NCBI GenBank assembly: GCA_029238315.1
Contig: JAQWGI010000033.1
Span: forward strand, 62,001-126,000
DNA: 64,000 bases
Reading direction: 5' to 3'
Origin: Polaribacter sp.
GTDB taxonomy: Bacteria > Bacteroidota > Bacteroidia > Flavobacteriales > Flavobacteriaceae
The position numbers were made by a program, and so were the translations under genes. Below, piece by piece: positions 40,842 to 49,397 of this stretch. Position 1 is the stretch's first letter; each line of letters starts with the position of its first letter. The notes under the pieces are model-generated. The model did not search any database. It was not told the DNA's origin and worked only from the letters and a program-made list of their open reading frames with translations.

Positions 40842-41447
40842 ATCACTTTATTTCTTTTTACAACTTCATTTCTCAATTTCATATTGTAAAAGTATTTTTA
40901 CTTTTTAAATTTTTTATTTTTTAAGGTTATGAACACTTTATAGTATAATACTATTTTTCTTTAATTAAATTTAAAAAACAATAATGTTAATGATATAGTG
41001 TTAATAGCTACAATAACTTTTTACTTTTCTATTTTTATATATCAGTTATTAAAAACCATTAACAATCTATCTATTTTTTAAAACCTTAATACTCAATAAA
41101 TTTTATAGGTTATTAACAAACTTTACAAACAGTTATACCTCAACTTTATTCATTATTAATAAAAATTACAATGTAAAGAAGAGGTTAATTTTATGTTGAT
41201 AAAATGCGTTTATTAAATTAAAAAAAAAGTTGGTAGTTTCATTTACATTCTTGTATTGTAATAATTATTGAAACCATCAAAAAAAGTTTTAAAAAAATAA
41301 GAATACTTCTTAACATTTATATAATACATTTAAATACTTAATTTTAAAAAGGTTATTAGAAAATGTAAAAAATTGATTGTTTATAACTGTTGATAACCAT
41401 CTTTATCATTATTTTTGTGAACACAACTAAATAAAAAACAACTTATT
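40842..41447. other. Gene-free, extremely AT-rich 606-bp region, candidate replication origin
   Basis: No protein or RNA gene is visible. G and C are very rare: 9 of 60 bases in 40921-40980 and 7 of 60 in 41281-41340. Four copies of TTATNAACA occur: TTATGAACA (40927-40935), TTATTAACA (41110-41118) and two on the other strand, TGTTGATAA at 41194-41202 and 41388-41396. Each differs from the DnaA box TTATNCACA at a single position. Gene orientation flips around this region: to the left about two thirds of the genes run leftwards, to the right about 70% run rightwards, as expected around an origin. The parS-like sites at mnmG are 10-12 kb away. dnaA is not next to it, so the call is tentative. 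Confidence 0.5.
41410..41417 (+). promoter_or_regulatory. -7 promoter element of rpiB
   Basis: TATTTTTG fits TAnnTTTG and stands 30 bp before the ATG at 41448. One of the DnaA-box-like motifs (41388-41396) lies where the -33 element should be, so binding there could affect rpiB expression. Confidence 0.5.
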
Positions 41448-41876
41448 ATGACAATTGCAATTGGTAACGATCACGCAGGAACAACATATAAATTCGAAAT
41501 TGTAAAAAAATTAGAAGCAGCAGGTTATACAGTTTTAAATTTTGGAACCGATACAAACGATTCTATGGATTATCCCGATGCAATTCATCCAACCGCAGAA
41601 GCAGTAGAAACTAGAAAAGCAGATTTTGGAATTATTCTTTGTGGATCTGGAAACGGCGCACAAATGACTGCAAATAAACACCAAGGAATTAGAGCTGCTT
41701 TATGTTGGAATAATGAATTGGTTGCTTTAACACGTCAACATAATAATTCAAATATTTTAACGATTCCTGCTCGTTTTGTTTCTTTACAACAAGCGTTAGG
41801 TTTTGTAGATATTTTCTTAAATACTGCATTTGAAGGTGGACGTCATGCAAACCGCGTTGATAAAATATCTTGTTAA
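41448..41876 (+). CDS. rpiB: Ribose-5-phosphate isomerase B
   Basis: RpiB interconverts ribose 5-phosphate and ribulose 5-phosphate in the pentose phosphate pathway. The 142-residue protein has GNDHAGTTYKFEIVKKL (5-21), the DYPD strand and GIILCGSGNGAQMTANKHQGIRAALCW (about 61-87), whose Cys is the usual catalytic base of RpiB. Length is normal. The GNAT gene begins 3 bp after the stop, so both are cotranscribed. Confidence 0.95.
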   Translation: MTIAIGNDHAGTTYKFEIVKKLEAAGYTVLNFGTDTNDSMDYPDAIHPTAEAVETRKADFGIILCGSGNGAQMTANKHQGIRAALCWNNELVALTRQHNNSNILTIPARFVSLQQALGFVDIFLNTAFEGGRHANRVDKISC

Positions 41877-41879
41877 TAA

Positions 41880-42320
41880 ATGGAGTTTTTAGTTAAAGAA
41901 TTTTACCAATTATCTTTAGATGAATTGTATCGTATTTTACAACTTCGTTCAGAAATTTTTGTTGTAGAACAAGATTGTGTATATCAAGATTTAGATTTTA
42001 AAGATCAACATGCATTGCATGTAATTGGTATTAAAAAAAATCAAATTATAGCTTATACTCGTATCTTTAAACCAGGAGAATATTATAAAGAAGCAAGTAT
42101 TGGTAGAGTAGTGGTTGATGAAAAAGAACGTAAGTTCGGTTACGGTCACGATTTAATGAAAGCTTCTATAAAAACAATCCTAGAAAAATTTAACACAACA
42201 GAAATTACAATTTCTGCACAAGTATATTTAAAAAAATTCTACGAATCTCACGGATTTAAAAAAGTAGGTGACGAATATTTAGAAGACGGAATTCAGCATG
42301 TAGAAATGATAAAAAAATAA
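41880..42320 (+). CDS. GNAT family N-acetyltransferase, ElaA-like
   Basis: This protein of 146 residues resembles E. coli ElaA: LSLDELYRILQLRSEIFVVEQDCVYQDLDFKDQHALHVIG (about 12-51), then ARIFKPGEYYKEASIGRVVVDEKERKFGYGHDLMKASI-type acetyl-CoA binding part (Q/R-x2-G-x-G/A is RKFGYG) and VYLKKFYESHGFKKVGDEY with the Tyr that often protonates the thiolate. The substrate is unknown. It is coupled with rpiB. Confidence 0.88.
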   Translation: MEFLVKEFYQLSLDELYRILQLRSEIFVVEQDCVYQDLDFKDQHALHVIGIKKNQIIAYTRIFKPGEYYKEASIGRVVVDEKERKFGYGHDLMKASIKTILEKFNTTEITISAQVYLKKFYESHGFKKVGDEYLEDGIQHVEMIKK

Positions 42321-42431
42321 TTTTTTTTTATTTTTTTTATTCATTTTAAAAATTAAATAACCAAAACCAACGACAAAATGTAAGATTATTATTGCAGCTA
42401 CAATATGTAAAGTTGTATTAGAGTTGTTCAT
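42279..42431 (-). CDS. Possible small membrane protein (50 residues)
   Basis: A minus-strand frame from ATG 42431 encodes MNNSNTTLHIVAAIIILHFV and so on, a convincing single membrane helix at about 7-29, then a run of Asn and Lys from poly-A tracts. It ends inside the 3' end of the opposite GNAT gene (41 bp overlap). A frame this short can arise by chance in AT-rich DNA, so the call is weak, but the hydrophobic segment with a positively charged C-terminal end is typical of real small proteins. Confidence 0.3.
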   Translation of the reverse strand: MNNSNTTLHIVAAIIILHFVVGFGYLIFKMNKKNKKKLFFYHFYMLNSVF

Positions 42432-42475
42432 ACATCAAAATTAAAAGAAATCTTTTTAATTTTTTGTGATAAAAG

Positions 42476-43042
42476 TCATAGTAATTTTTCCACTTCTTTA
42501 ACTTCTCCTACTTCTAAATTATCTAATACAAAAGTTCCAATTCTAACACGTATTAATCGTAACGTTGGAAAACCAACCGCTGAAGTCATTTTACGAACTT
42601 GTCTAAATTTTCCTTCATTTAAAGTAATCGAAATCCAACTTGTTGGTCCGTGTCTATCATCACGTATTTTTTGAGTTCTATTTGGAAAATTTGGTGTATT
42701 TATTAAGGAAGCTTCGCATTTTTTTGTGATATATTTTTTTCTATTAAAACCAATTTCAACTCCAAATTTTAAGGTATTAATTTCTTTTTGAGAAATAACT
42801 CCATCTACCTGAACATAATATTCTTTAGCTACTTTTTTACTTCGGATGTATTCACTTGTTTTTCCATTTGTTGTTAGTAAAAGTAAACCTTCAGAGTTTA
42901 CATCTAAGCGCCCAATTGCCATGGTTCCTTCAGGAAAATCATATAAATCACCTAATAAACCTTTCTTTCGTTTGTGTGGATTTACAAATTGAGAAATAGT
43001 TCCGTAAGGTTTGTGAAGTAGAAAATGTCTGTGTAATTTCAT
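42476..43042 (-). CDS. rluE: Pseudouridine synthase, RluE type
   Basis: This enzyme of 188 residues makes pseudouridine in rRNA. It belongs to the RsuA/RluB/RluE group: GRLDVNSEGLLLLTTNGKTSEYI near 43-65 holds the catalytic Asp (RLDVNSEGL), and LNEGKFRQVRKMTSAVGFPTLRLIRVRIG near 150-178 is the conserved C-terminal motif. An S4 domain is absent, which matches RluE (23S rRNA U2457) better than RsuA or RluB. The N-terminal KPYGTISQF is standard. It is monocistronic and divergent from recA. Confidence 0.88.
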   Translation of the reverse strand: MKLHRHFLLHKPYGTISQFVNPHKRKKGLLGDLYDFPEGTMAIGRLDVNSEGLLLLTTNGKTSEYIRSKKVAKEYYVQVDGVISQKEINTLKFGVEIGFNRKKYITKKCEASLINTPNFPNRTQKIRDDRHGPTSWISITLNEGKFRQVRKMTSAVGFPTLRLIRVRIGTFVLDNLEVGEVKEVEKLL

Positions 43043-43156
43043 AAAAAAAATTCACTACAAAATTACAAAAATGAACGTTAATTTTTTTAGGAAAACTTAA
43101 AGAGAATTTTGTAACTTAGTCGTTCTTATTTTAAAAAAAATTATAGCAGAAAGTAT

Positions 43157-44164
43157 ATGGCAGCAGATAAAGAAAAAGCAGCAAAATTAAAAGCATTACA
43201 ACTTACTTTAGATAAAATGGACAAAGTCTATGGTAAAGGAGCGGTAATGAAAATGGGCGACAGCAAAGTAGAAGATGTAGAAGCTATTTCGTCAGGTTCT
43301 TTAGGATTAGATTTAGCGTTAGGCGTTGGAGGTTATCCAAGAGGAAGAGTAATAGAAATTTATGGACCAGAATCTTCTGGTAAAACCACCTTAACAATTC
43401 ATGCAATTGCAGAAGCACAAAAAGCAGGCGGAATTGCTGCATTTATTGATGCAGAACACGCTTTTGATCGTTTTTATGCAGAAAATTTAGGTGTAGATAT
43501 TGAGAATTTAATTATTTCTCAACCAGATTATGGAGAGCAAGCATTAGAAATTGCTGACAACTTAATTAGCTCTGGAGCTGTTGATATTGTTGTAATTGAT
43601 TCGGTTGCAGCGTTAACTCCAAAATCTGAAATTGAAGGAGAAATGGGTGATTCTAAAATGGGATTACACGCACGTTTAATGTCTCAAGCTTTACGTAAAT
43701 TAACTGGTACAATTAGTAAAACAAAATGTACAGTGATTTTTATCAACCAATTAAGAGAAAAAATTGGTGTAATGTTTGGAAACCCAGAAACTACAACAGG
43801 AGGAAACGCATTAAAATTTTATGCATCAGTTCGTTTAGATATTCGTAGAAGAACGCAAATTAAAGATGGCGATCGTGTTATTGGAAACAGTACAAAAGTA
43901 AAAGTGGTAAAAAATAAAGTTGCACCACCCTTTCAAATCGCAGAATTTGATATTATGTATGGAGAAGGAATTTCTAAAGTTGGTGAGGTTTTAGATATTG
44001 GTGTTGAATTAGGAATTGTTAAGAAAAGTGGATCTTGGTTCAGTTACGGAGAAACAAAATTAGGACAAGGAAGAGATGCTGTTAAAAACCTAATTAAAGA
44101 CAACCCTGAATTAGCAGAAGAATTAGAAACAAAAATTAAAGAAGCTATCAACAACCAAGAATAA
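43157..44164 (+). CDS. recA: Recombinase RecA
   Basis: RecA catalyses strand exchange. The 335-residue protein has the Walker A loop [10 protein letters not shown] (about 70-79), [38 protein letters not shown], the L2 loop with [23 protein letters not shown] and a C-terminal acidic domain that is short ([20 protein letters not shown]). No intein interrupts the gene. I saw no LexA-type box in the 114-bp gap to rluE. A strong terminator follows. Confidence 0.98.
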   Translation: MAADKEKAAKLKALQLTLDKMDKVYGKGAVMKMGDSKVEDVEAISSGSLGLDLALGVGGYPRGRVIEIYGPESSGKTTLTIHAIAEAQKAGGIAAFIDAEHAFDRFYAENLGVDIENLIISQPDYGEQALEIADNLISSGAVDIVVIDSVAALTPKSEIEGEMGDSKMGLHARLMSQALRKLTGTISKTKCTVIFINQLREKIGVMFGNPETTTGGNALKFYASVRLDIRRRTQIKDGDRVIGNSTKVKVVKNKVAPPFQIAEFDIMYGEGISKVGEVLDIGVELGIVKKSGSWFSYGETKLGQGRDAVKNLIKDNPELAEELETKIKEAINNQE

Positions 44165-44220
44165 CTTTTTATTAAAAAGTTAATTATATTGTAGGTATAG
44201 AAATATGTCTTTTTTTTATA

Positions 44221-44251
44221 AAAAACACTCTTATTTAATAAGAGTGTTTTT
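44221..44251. terminator. Bidirectional terminator between recA and dut
   Basis: AAAAACACTCTTAT and ATAAGAGTGTTTTT form a 14-bp perfect stem with a 3-nt loop. It ends 8 bp before the dut stop codon and 57 bp after that of recA, and works in both directions by symmetry. Confidence 0.8.
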
Positions 44252-44259
44252 AGTTTTTT

Positions 44260-44691
44260 TTAAACGCCTGTACTTCCAAAACCACCAGTTCCGCGTTCTG
44301 TTATATTTAAAATAGTAACTTCTTTCCAGTTAACACGTTCATGTTTTGCAATCACTAATTGCGCAATACGCTCGCCATCATTTATCGTAAAATCATCGTT
44401 GGAAAGATTTACTAAAATCACACCAATTTCTCCACGATAATCTGCATCAACAGTTCCGGGCGAATTTAAGACAGTAATTCCTTTTTTAGCAGCCAAACCA
44501 CTTCTTGGTCTTACTTGTGCTTCAAAACCAATTGGTAACGCAATAAATAAACCTGTTTTAATAATGGTTCTTTCTAAAGGTTTCAATGTGATTGCTTCTT
44601 CAATATTTGCACGCAAATCCATTCCTGCAGAACCTTCTGTTTCGTAATTAGGTGTTTGATGTTTCGATTTATTGATTATTTGTACATTCAT
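44260..44691 (-). CDS. dut: dUTP diphosphatase
   Basis: Dut hydrolyses dUTP to dUMP and keeps uracil out of DNA. All five motifs of the trimeric type are present in the 143-residue protein: GSAGMDLRA (21-29), [11 protein letters not shown] (62-72), [11 protein letters not shown] (78-88), GERIAQLVI (101-109) and [10 protein letters not shown] (133-142). It begins 3 bp after the flippase gene ends, so it belongs to the same transcript. Confidence 0.97.
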   Translation of the reverse strand: MNVQIINKSKHQTPNYETEGSAGMDLRANIEEAITLKPLERTIIKTGLFIALPIGFEAQVRPRSGLAAKKGITVLNSPGTVDADYRGEIGVILVNLSNDDFTINDGERIAQLVIAKHERVNWKEVTILNITERGTGGFGSTGV

Positions 44692-44694
44692 AAA

Positions 44695-46149
44695 TTAGCG
44701 TTTCAAAAATTGTTTTATGGTTGATTTTTCTATCAAAAAGATAGCTCCAAAGTAACTAAAAATTGCTGAAATTGAAAACCAAATTTCACCTCTAAATACG
44801 ATGAATGAAAACCAACATAATATCGTTGCAAAAAGGATGTAAAAACCAACTTTTTTTAATTGATAAGGAACAGCATATTGTTTTTTCCCGATTAAATAAG
44901 AAATCGACATCATAAATCCGTAAGTAATTAAAGTTGCCCACGCAGAAGCCATAAATCCAATTTTCGGAATCATGATGATGTTAAATACTATCGTAATTAT
45001 TGCTCCTAAAACAGAGAAATACATTCCGTATTTTGTTTTATCGGTTAGTTTGTACCAAACAGAAAGGTTGTTATAGATTCCTAAAAATAAATTAGCTAAT
45101 AAAATAATTGGTACAATTTGTAGGGCTTCAAAGTATTCTGGTTTACCTAATAAAATCGCAGCAAAATTATCTATAAAAACAACAACAATTAACATAAATA
45201 ATGCACCTAAAATGGTAAACCAGGTTAGTATTGTAGCATATGTTTCTTTTGCATTTTTTTTTGCAGCTTGATTAAAAAAAAATGGTTCAGCTCCTAATCG
45301 AAAGGCCATAATATATAGAGTCATAAAAACACCCAACTTATAACAAGCAGCGTACACACCCATTTCTTTTTCTCCTAGGAGTTTTCCTAATAAGAGTTTG
45401 TCTAAATTTTCATTGGTTACAAAAGCCAAGCTACCAATCATTATAGGTAAGCTATAACGCAGCATTTTTTTTAAGAGTTTTAAATCAAAATCAACTTTAA
45501 ACTTAAAAATAATCGGAATTAGCATTAAAATTGTGGCAATACTTGCTATGGTTCCAGCAACAAAAATGTGCATTACTTTTGGGTGCGAGTTGTAGTAGTT
45601 TAGAACGAGGTTAGGGAGTGTTATACCATTCTTCTCTGCATATGGAATGAACCACAAGAAAAATACATTTAACAAAGCAAAAATAGAAATATTTAAAACT
45701 TTATAAAGCGTAAACTGTTTTGGTTTGTTGCAAACACGTAAGTATGCAAAAGGAACTACCACAAAAGTATCTAAAGTAATAGTCCAAACAAGTAATTTAA
45801 AAAACAAAGGGTCTTTAAACCCAAAGAAAGTTGCAATTGTGTTGTTAAATATTAGCATGGTAATTAAAAACACACAACTAGTAAAAGCCAAACTTAAAAA
45901 GGAGGTAGAAACAATCTTTCCTTTGTCTTTTTCTTTAGAGAAAAATCGAAAGAAAGCCGTTTCCATTCCAAAAGTTAATAACGCATTAAAATAAGCAGCG
46001 TATACATAATAATCTGTATTGATGGCGTATTTATCTGCCTCTAAAGTAGAGGTGTGTAATTTTACTAAAAAGATATTAATAGCCCTTGGCAAAACCGCCG
46101 AGATGCCATAAATAATTGTGTCTTTAAAAAATCGTTTTAAATTACTCAA
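44695..46149 (-). CDS. Polysaccharide/lipid flippase of the MATE-like (Wzx/MVF) type
   Basis: This membrane protein of 484 residues has about fourteen hydrophobic segments and a start typical of polysaccharide biosynthesis flippases: SNLKRFFKDTIIYGISAVLPRAINIFLV. The frame remains open far upstream, but that part would cross the gpsA promoter and start; the protein pattern begins at TTG 46149, which I take as start. Proteins of this kind flip undecaprenyl-linked sugars or, as MurJ, lipid II. It may export a cell-surface sugar. dut follows after 3 bp. Confidence 0.85.
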   Translation of the reverse strand: MSNLKRFFKDTIIYGISAVLPRAINIFLVKLHTSTLEADKYAINTDYYVYAAYFNALLTFGMETAFFRFFSKEKDKGKIVSTSFLSLAFTSCVFLITMLIFNNTIATFFGFKDPLFFKLLVWTITLDTFVVVPFAYLRVCNKPKQFTLYKVLNISIFALLNVFFLWFIPYAEKNGITLPNLVLNYYNSHPKVMHIFVAGTIASIATILMLIPIIFKFKVDFDLKLLKKMLRYSLPIMIGSLAFVTNENLDKLLLGKLLGEKEMGVYAACYKLGVFMTLYIMAFRLGAEPFFFNQAAKKNAKETYATILTWFTILGALFMLIVVVFIDNFAAILLGKPEYFEALQIVPIILLANLFLGIYNNLSVWYKLTDKTKYGMYFSVLGAIITIVFNIIMIPKIGFMASAWATLITYGFMMSISYLIGKKQYAVPYQLKKVGFYILFATILCWFSFIVFRGEIWFSISAIFSYFGAIFLIEKSTIKQFLKR

Positions 46150-46189
46150 AAGAAAAAAGTCTGCTACAAATATAATAATTACCTTAAGT

Positions 46190-46222
46190 TTTGTGCGATA
46201 GAACTTTGTTTTATTACATTTG
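46190..46222 (+). promoter_or_regulatory. Promoter of gpsA
   Basis: TTTG at 46190-46193 and TACATTTG at 46215-46222 are 21 nt apart, a clear Bacteroidota -33/-7 pair. The -7 box rules out the in-frame TTG at 46220 as the start of gpsA. Confidence 0.6.
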
Positions 46223-46243
46223 AGCACTTTAATGGATGTATTT

Positions 46244-47239
46244 ATGAAAACAAACCCTAAAATAGCAGTTTTTGGTGGAGGAAGTTGGGCAACAGCAATT
46301 GTTAAAATGTTATCCGAAAATATTGAAAACATAGGTTGGTATATGCGTAATACAAATGCTATAAAACATATAGAAACACACCACCACAACCCTAATTATT
46401 TAAGTTCTGCAGAGCTTAACCCAGAAAAATTAGACCTTTCTAACAATATTAATTACATTGTAGAAAGCTATGATGTACTTATTTTTGTAATTCCTTCTGC
46501 ATTTTTAAAAGCAGAACTAGAGAAGCTAACAAGCTCTTTAAGTAATAAACTTATTTTTTCTGCGATTAAAGGAATTGTTCCAGAATCTGGATTAATTATT
46601 GGAGAGCACTTTCATCAAACTTATAAAATTCCGATAGAAAACATTGGTGTTATTTCAGGGCCTTGTCACGCAGAAGAAGTTGCAATGGAGCGATTATCTT
46701 ACCTAACATTAGCTTGTCAAGATCAAGAAAAAGCAAAAATGTTAAGCAAATTTATTACTAGTGATTTTATTAAAACCAAAATTTCTGACGATATAATAGG
46801 TACAGAATATGCCGCGATGTTAAAAAATATTTACGCGATTGCTGCCGGAATTGCGCATGGTTTAGGTTATGGAGATAATTTTCAGTCTGTATTAATGAGT
46901 AATTCTATTAGAGAGATGAAACGTTTTATTAAAAAAGTACACAAAATGAAACGAAACATCAATCACTCTGCTTACCTTGGAGATCTGCTTGTTACAGGAT
47001 ACTCTACGTTTAGTAGAAATAGAATGTTTGGAAATATGGTTGGAAAAGGATACACTGTAAAATCTGCCCAAATGGAAATGAGTATGGTTGCAGAAGGGTA
47101 TTATGCAACTAAAAGTGCTTTTGAGATAAAAGAAAAAAACGGAGCAAAAACACCAATAATAGACACTGTATACAGCATATTGTATAATGGAAAAGAAGCA
47201 AAAAAGCAGTTTGAAAAACTAACGCATAAGCTCAATTAG
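46244..47239 (+). CDS. gpsA: NAD(P)-dependent glycerol-3-phosphate dehydrogenase
   Basis: GpsA reduces dihydroxyacetone phosphate to sn-glycerol 3-phosphate for phospholipid synthesis. The protein of 331 residues starts MKTNPKIAVFGGGSWATAIVKML, with the dinucleotide motif GGGSWATA, continues with VISGPCHAEEVA and AAMLKNIYAIAAGIAHGLGYGDNFQS with the catalytic Lys, and GDLLVTGYSTFSRNRMFG. I start at ATG 46244 because the promoter -7 box ends at 46222; ATG 46232 is the alternative (four codons longer). It lies alone on the plus strand. Confidence 0.95.
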   Translation: MKTNPKIAVFGGGSWATAIVKMLSENIENIGWYMRNTNAIKHIETHHHNPNYLSSAELNPEKLDLSNNINYIVESYDVLIFVIPSAFLKAELEKLTSSLSNKLIFSAIKGIVPESGLIIGEHFHQTYKIPIENIGVISGPCHAEEVAMERLSYLTLACQDQEKAKMLSKFITSDFIKTKISDDIIGTEYAAMLKNIYAIAAGIAHGLGYGDNFQSVLMSNSIREMKRFIKKVHKMKRNINHSAYLGDLLVTGYSTFSRNRMFGNMVGKGYTVKSAQMEMSMVAEGYYATKSAFEIKEKNGAKTPIIDTVYSILYNGKEAKKQFEKLTHKLN

Positions 47240-47291
47240 TTTTTACATTTAATAACTGAATAAAAAGCGGCGTTTAATTTTATTTTTCAAA

Positions 47292-48638
47292 TTACCAAGT
47301 TGCTTCTAATAATAAGTTTTTTTCTTCAAATAATCCTTCGTTTAAAGCTTTAAGCGCTGTTATTTTATCTGAGTTTTTTACTAAAAGAGAAATGTTGTAA
47401 TTACTACCTCCATAAGAAACCATTCTAATAGGAATGTTTTTAAGCGCGTTAAAAACTTTTGTGGTGGTGCCTTCTTTATTTTCAGAAAAATCCCCTGCAA
47501 CACACACAATTGTTAAGTTGTAGTCTACTTCTACTTTTCCGTATTGTTGTAGCTCACTAATAATTTTATTTATTTTTAAATTGTTGTCTATAGTAAGAGA
47601 AACCGCTACTTCAGAAGTAGTAATCATATCAATAGAGGTTTGGTTTTTTTCAAAAACTTCAAAAACTTTTTTCAAAAAACCATACGCCATTAGCATACGA
47701 TACGATTTTATTTTGAGTACTGTAATTCCGTCTTTAGCCGCCACAGCAGTAAAACCTTTATGAGCTGTTTTATTTTTAATAATTGTTCCTTTAGAAAGCG
47801 GGTTAAAAGTGTTTTTTAATAAAACCGGAATGTTATTTTCTTTAGCAGGAATTAAACTCTGAGGATGTAAAATTTTTGCACCAAAGTATGCAAGTTCAGC
47901 AGCTTCATCAAAAGAAATTTCTTCAATAGAAAAAGTGTTTTCTACAAATCGAGGGTCATTATTATGCATGCCGTTGATGTCTGTCCAGATTTGAATTTCA
48001 CGCGCACCAATAGCAGCCCCAATTAAAGAAGCTGTATAATCGCTTCCACCTCGTTTTAAATTACTAATATCGCCGTTGTTTTTTTTACAGATAAACCCTT
48101 GTGTAATAAAGATTTTTTCATCATTATTTTGGTTGATTATAGGTAAAATGTTTTCTTTTATTTTTAAAGCATTTGGTTCATTATCAGTACCAACCTCCAT
48201 AAAATCTAATGCAGAAATTAACCTAGTAGAAACACAGCGCTCTTCTAAATATAGTTGGACTAGGTTCGTTGATAAAATTTCTCCTTGAGCAAGGATTGTA
48301 TTTTCTAAAAGTAAATTTGCTGCTTTTTTTAATTGTTGAAGCAGAAAATTAAATTCTTTATTAATAAATACAGAGGCTTTTTTTCGATACCTGTTTGTTC
48401 TAAACAACTCATCAATTAAAGAAAGGTAACTTACCTTTAAGTTAGAAGTGAGCGCAACAGATTCTTGCTCTTTGTTTTGTTCTATTGCTTTAAATATTTG
48501 CATTAACGTATTTGTAGTACCAGAAACAGCTGACAGTACAACCACTTTTTTTTGAGGAGTGTTTGTAATAATTTCCACCACCTTTTTTATGTTTTTAGCG
48601 CTACCAACAGAGGTTCCGCCAAATTTTAAAACAACCAT
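47292..48638 (-). CDS. lysC: Aspartate kinase
   Basis: LysC phosphorylates aspartate, the first step to lysine, threonine and methionine. The 448-residue protein begins MVVLKFGGTSVGSAKNIKK, has FITQGFICK, LKRGGSDYTASLIGAAIGA with the catalytic and substrate residues, DINGMHNNDPRFVENT and SFDEAAELAYFGAKILHP, and two ACT domains (about 310-448), so it should be feedback-regulated by an amino acid. It is a monofunctional enzyme without a homoserine dehydrogenase part. Nine upstream codons in frame are ignored, since MVVLKFGGTS is the family start. Confidence 0.95.
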   Translation of the reverse strand: MVVLKFGGTSVGSAKNIKKVVEIITNTPQKKVVVLSAVSGTTNTLMQIFKAIEQNKEQESVALTSNLKVSYLSLIDELFRTNRYRKKASVFINKEFNFLLQQLKKAANLLLENTILAQGEILSTNLVQLYLEERCVSTRLISALDFMEVGTDNEPNALKIKENILPIINQNNDEKIFITQGFICKKNNGDISNLKRGGSDYTASLIGAAIGAREIQIWTDINGMHNNDPRFVENTFSIEEISFDEAAELAYFGAKILHPQSLIPAKENNIPVLLKNTFNPLSKGTIIKNKTAHKGFTAVAAKDGITVLKIKSYRMLMAYGFLKKVFEVFEKNQTSIDMITTSEVAVSLTIDNNLKINKIISELQQYGKVEVDYNLTIVCVAGDFSENKEGTTTKVFNALKNIPIRMVSYGGSNYNISLLVKNSDKITALKALNEGLFEEKNLLLEATW

Positions 48639-48719
48639 TTTGATAATTTTAAAACAAAAAAACAACCAAACTCATGAAAGAACAATTTTTTTTATTATTT
48701 TTACTTAATTACAACAACG

Positions 48720-48735
48720 TGTTTAAAATTAAACA
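48720..48735. promoter_or_regulatory. Palindrome directly before the ACT-like gene
   Basis: TGTTTA-AAAT-TAAACA is a perfect 6-4-6 inverted repeat ending 2 bp before the ATG at 48738. It could bind a dimeric regulator or cover the translation start as an mRNA structure. Chance in AT-rich DNA is possible. Confidence 0.25.
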
Positions 48736-48737
48736 AC

Positions 48738-49397
48738 ATGAAAACCATTCAAGAAGCAGTAGAAAACACCATTCGAAAAACACCTTTTATTGAAGAGGCC
48801 CTTAATGAGAAGTTAATTAACGTATCTTCTTTGGCTAGAATTATTTTACCAGAAGTTTCTGAAGTTTTAAAAAAAGAGGTAAAAATTGGTGCAGTAATGA
48901 TGGCAATCAATCGCTTATCACCAGCAAATGAACTTCGAATTAGAAAGAACATTAAAAAACTTGCATCTACGTTGGGTGATTTTATAGTGCGGTCTGATTT
49001 ATGTGATTTTACTTTTAAAAACACACCTTCTTTATTAAAAGAAATTGCAAAACTTTTAAGTAAAGCTTCAGACAGTAACGATTATTTTTTAACGGTTTCA
49101 CAAGGTATTTTTGAAACAAACATTGTTGTGAACAAGAATCTTCAAATTTATGTTGAAGAAATGTTTAAAAACGAAACACTTATAAACAATGTTCTAGATT
49201 TAGCTTCGATTACTTTAAAACTACCAAAAGACAATCAAGAGCAATCTGGAATTTATTATTTTATTTTAAAACAGTTAGCCTGGGAAAACATTCCTTTGCA
49301 GGAAATTATTTCAACAACGAATGAAATGACAATTGTTGTGAAAGAAAAAGATGTAAACGAAACGTTCTCTATTTTAATGGACATTAAACTTGGTTAA
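48738..49397 (+). CDS. ACT-domain-like protein, divergent from lysC
   Basis: This protein of 219 residues has an N-terminal helical part of about 75 residues (MKTIQEAVENTIRKTPFIEE... VSSLARIILPEVSEVLKKEVKIGAVMMAINRLS), a pattern typical for flavobacterial proteins next to lysC, and a C-terminal part that looks like paired ACT modules: FIVRSDLCDFTF at about 81 and YYFILKQLAWENIPLQEIISTTNEMTIVVKEKDVNETFSILMDI at the end, very like the ACT domain in aspartate kinases. There is no kinase domain. I infer regulation of amino acid metabolism. The stop overlaps the Kelch gene start. Confidence 0.75.
   Translation: MKTIQEAVENTIRKTPFIEEALNEKLINVSSLARIILPEVSEVLKKEVKIGAVMMAINRLSPANELRIRKNIKKLASTLGDFIVRSDLCDFTFKNTPSLLKEIAKLLSKASDSNDYFLTVSQGIFETNIVVNKNLQIYVEEMFKNETLINNVLDLASITLKLPKDNQEQSGIYYFILKQLAWENIPLQEIISTTNEMTIVVKEKDVNETFSILMDIKLG

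Noticed and set aside
40842..41447. tRNA or small RNA gene in the long gap
   Set aside because: No cloverleaf, no GC-rich stem and no CCA end could be found; the base composition is too low in G and C for a stable structural RNA.
42476..43157. LexA/SOS box upstream of recA
   Set aside because: No convincing palindrome of known LexA type is present in the 114-bp gap, and LexA motifs of this phylum are not well fixed.
46150..46389. 80 extra codons upstream of the flippase start
   Set aside because: This part would run through the gpsA promoter and coding start and does not look like a membrane protein N-terminus. The family pattern begins at TTG 46149.
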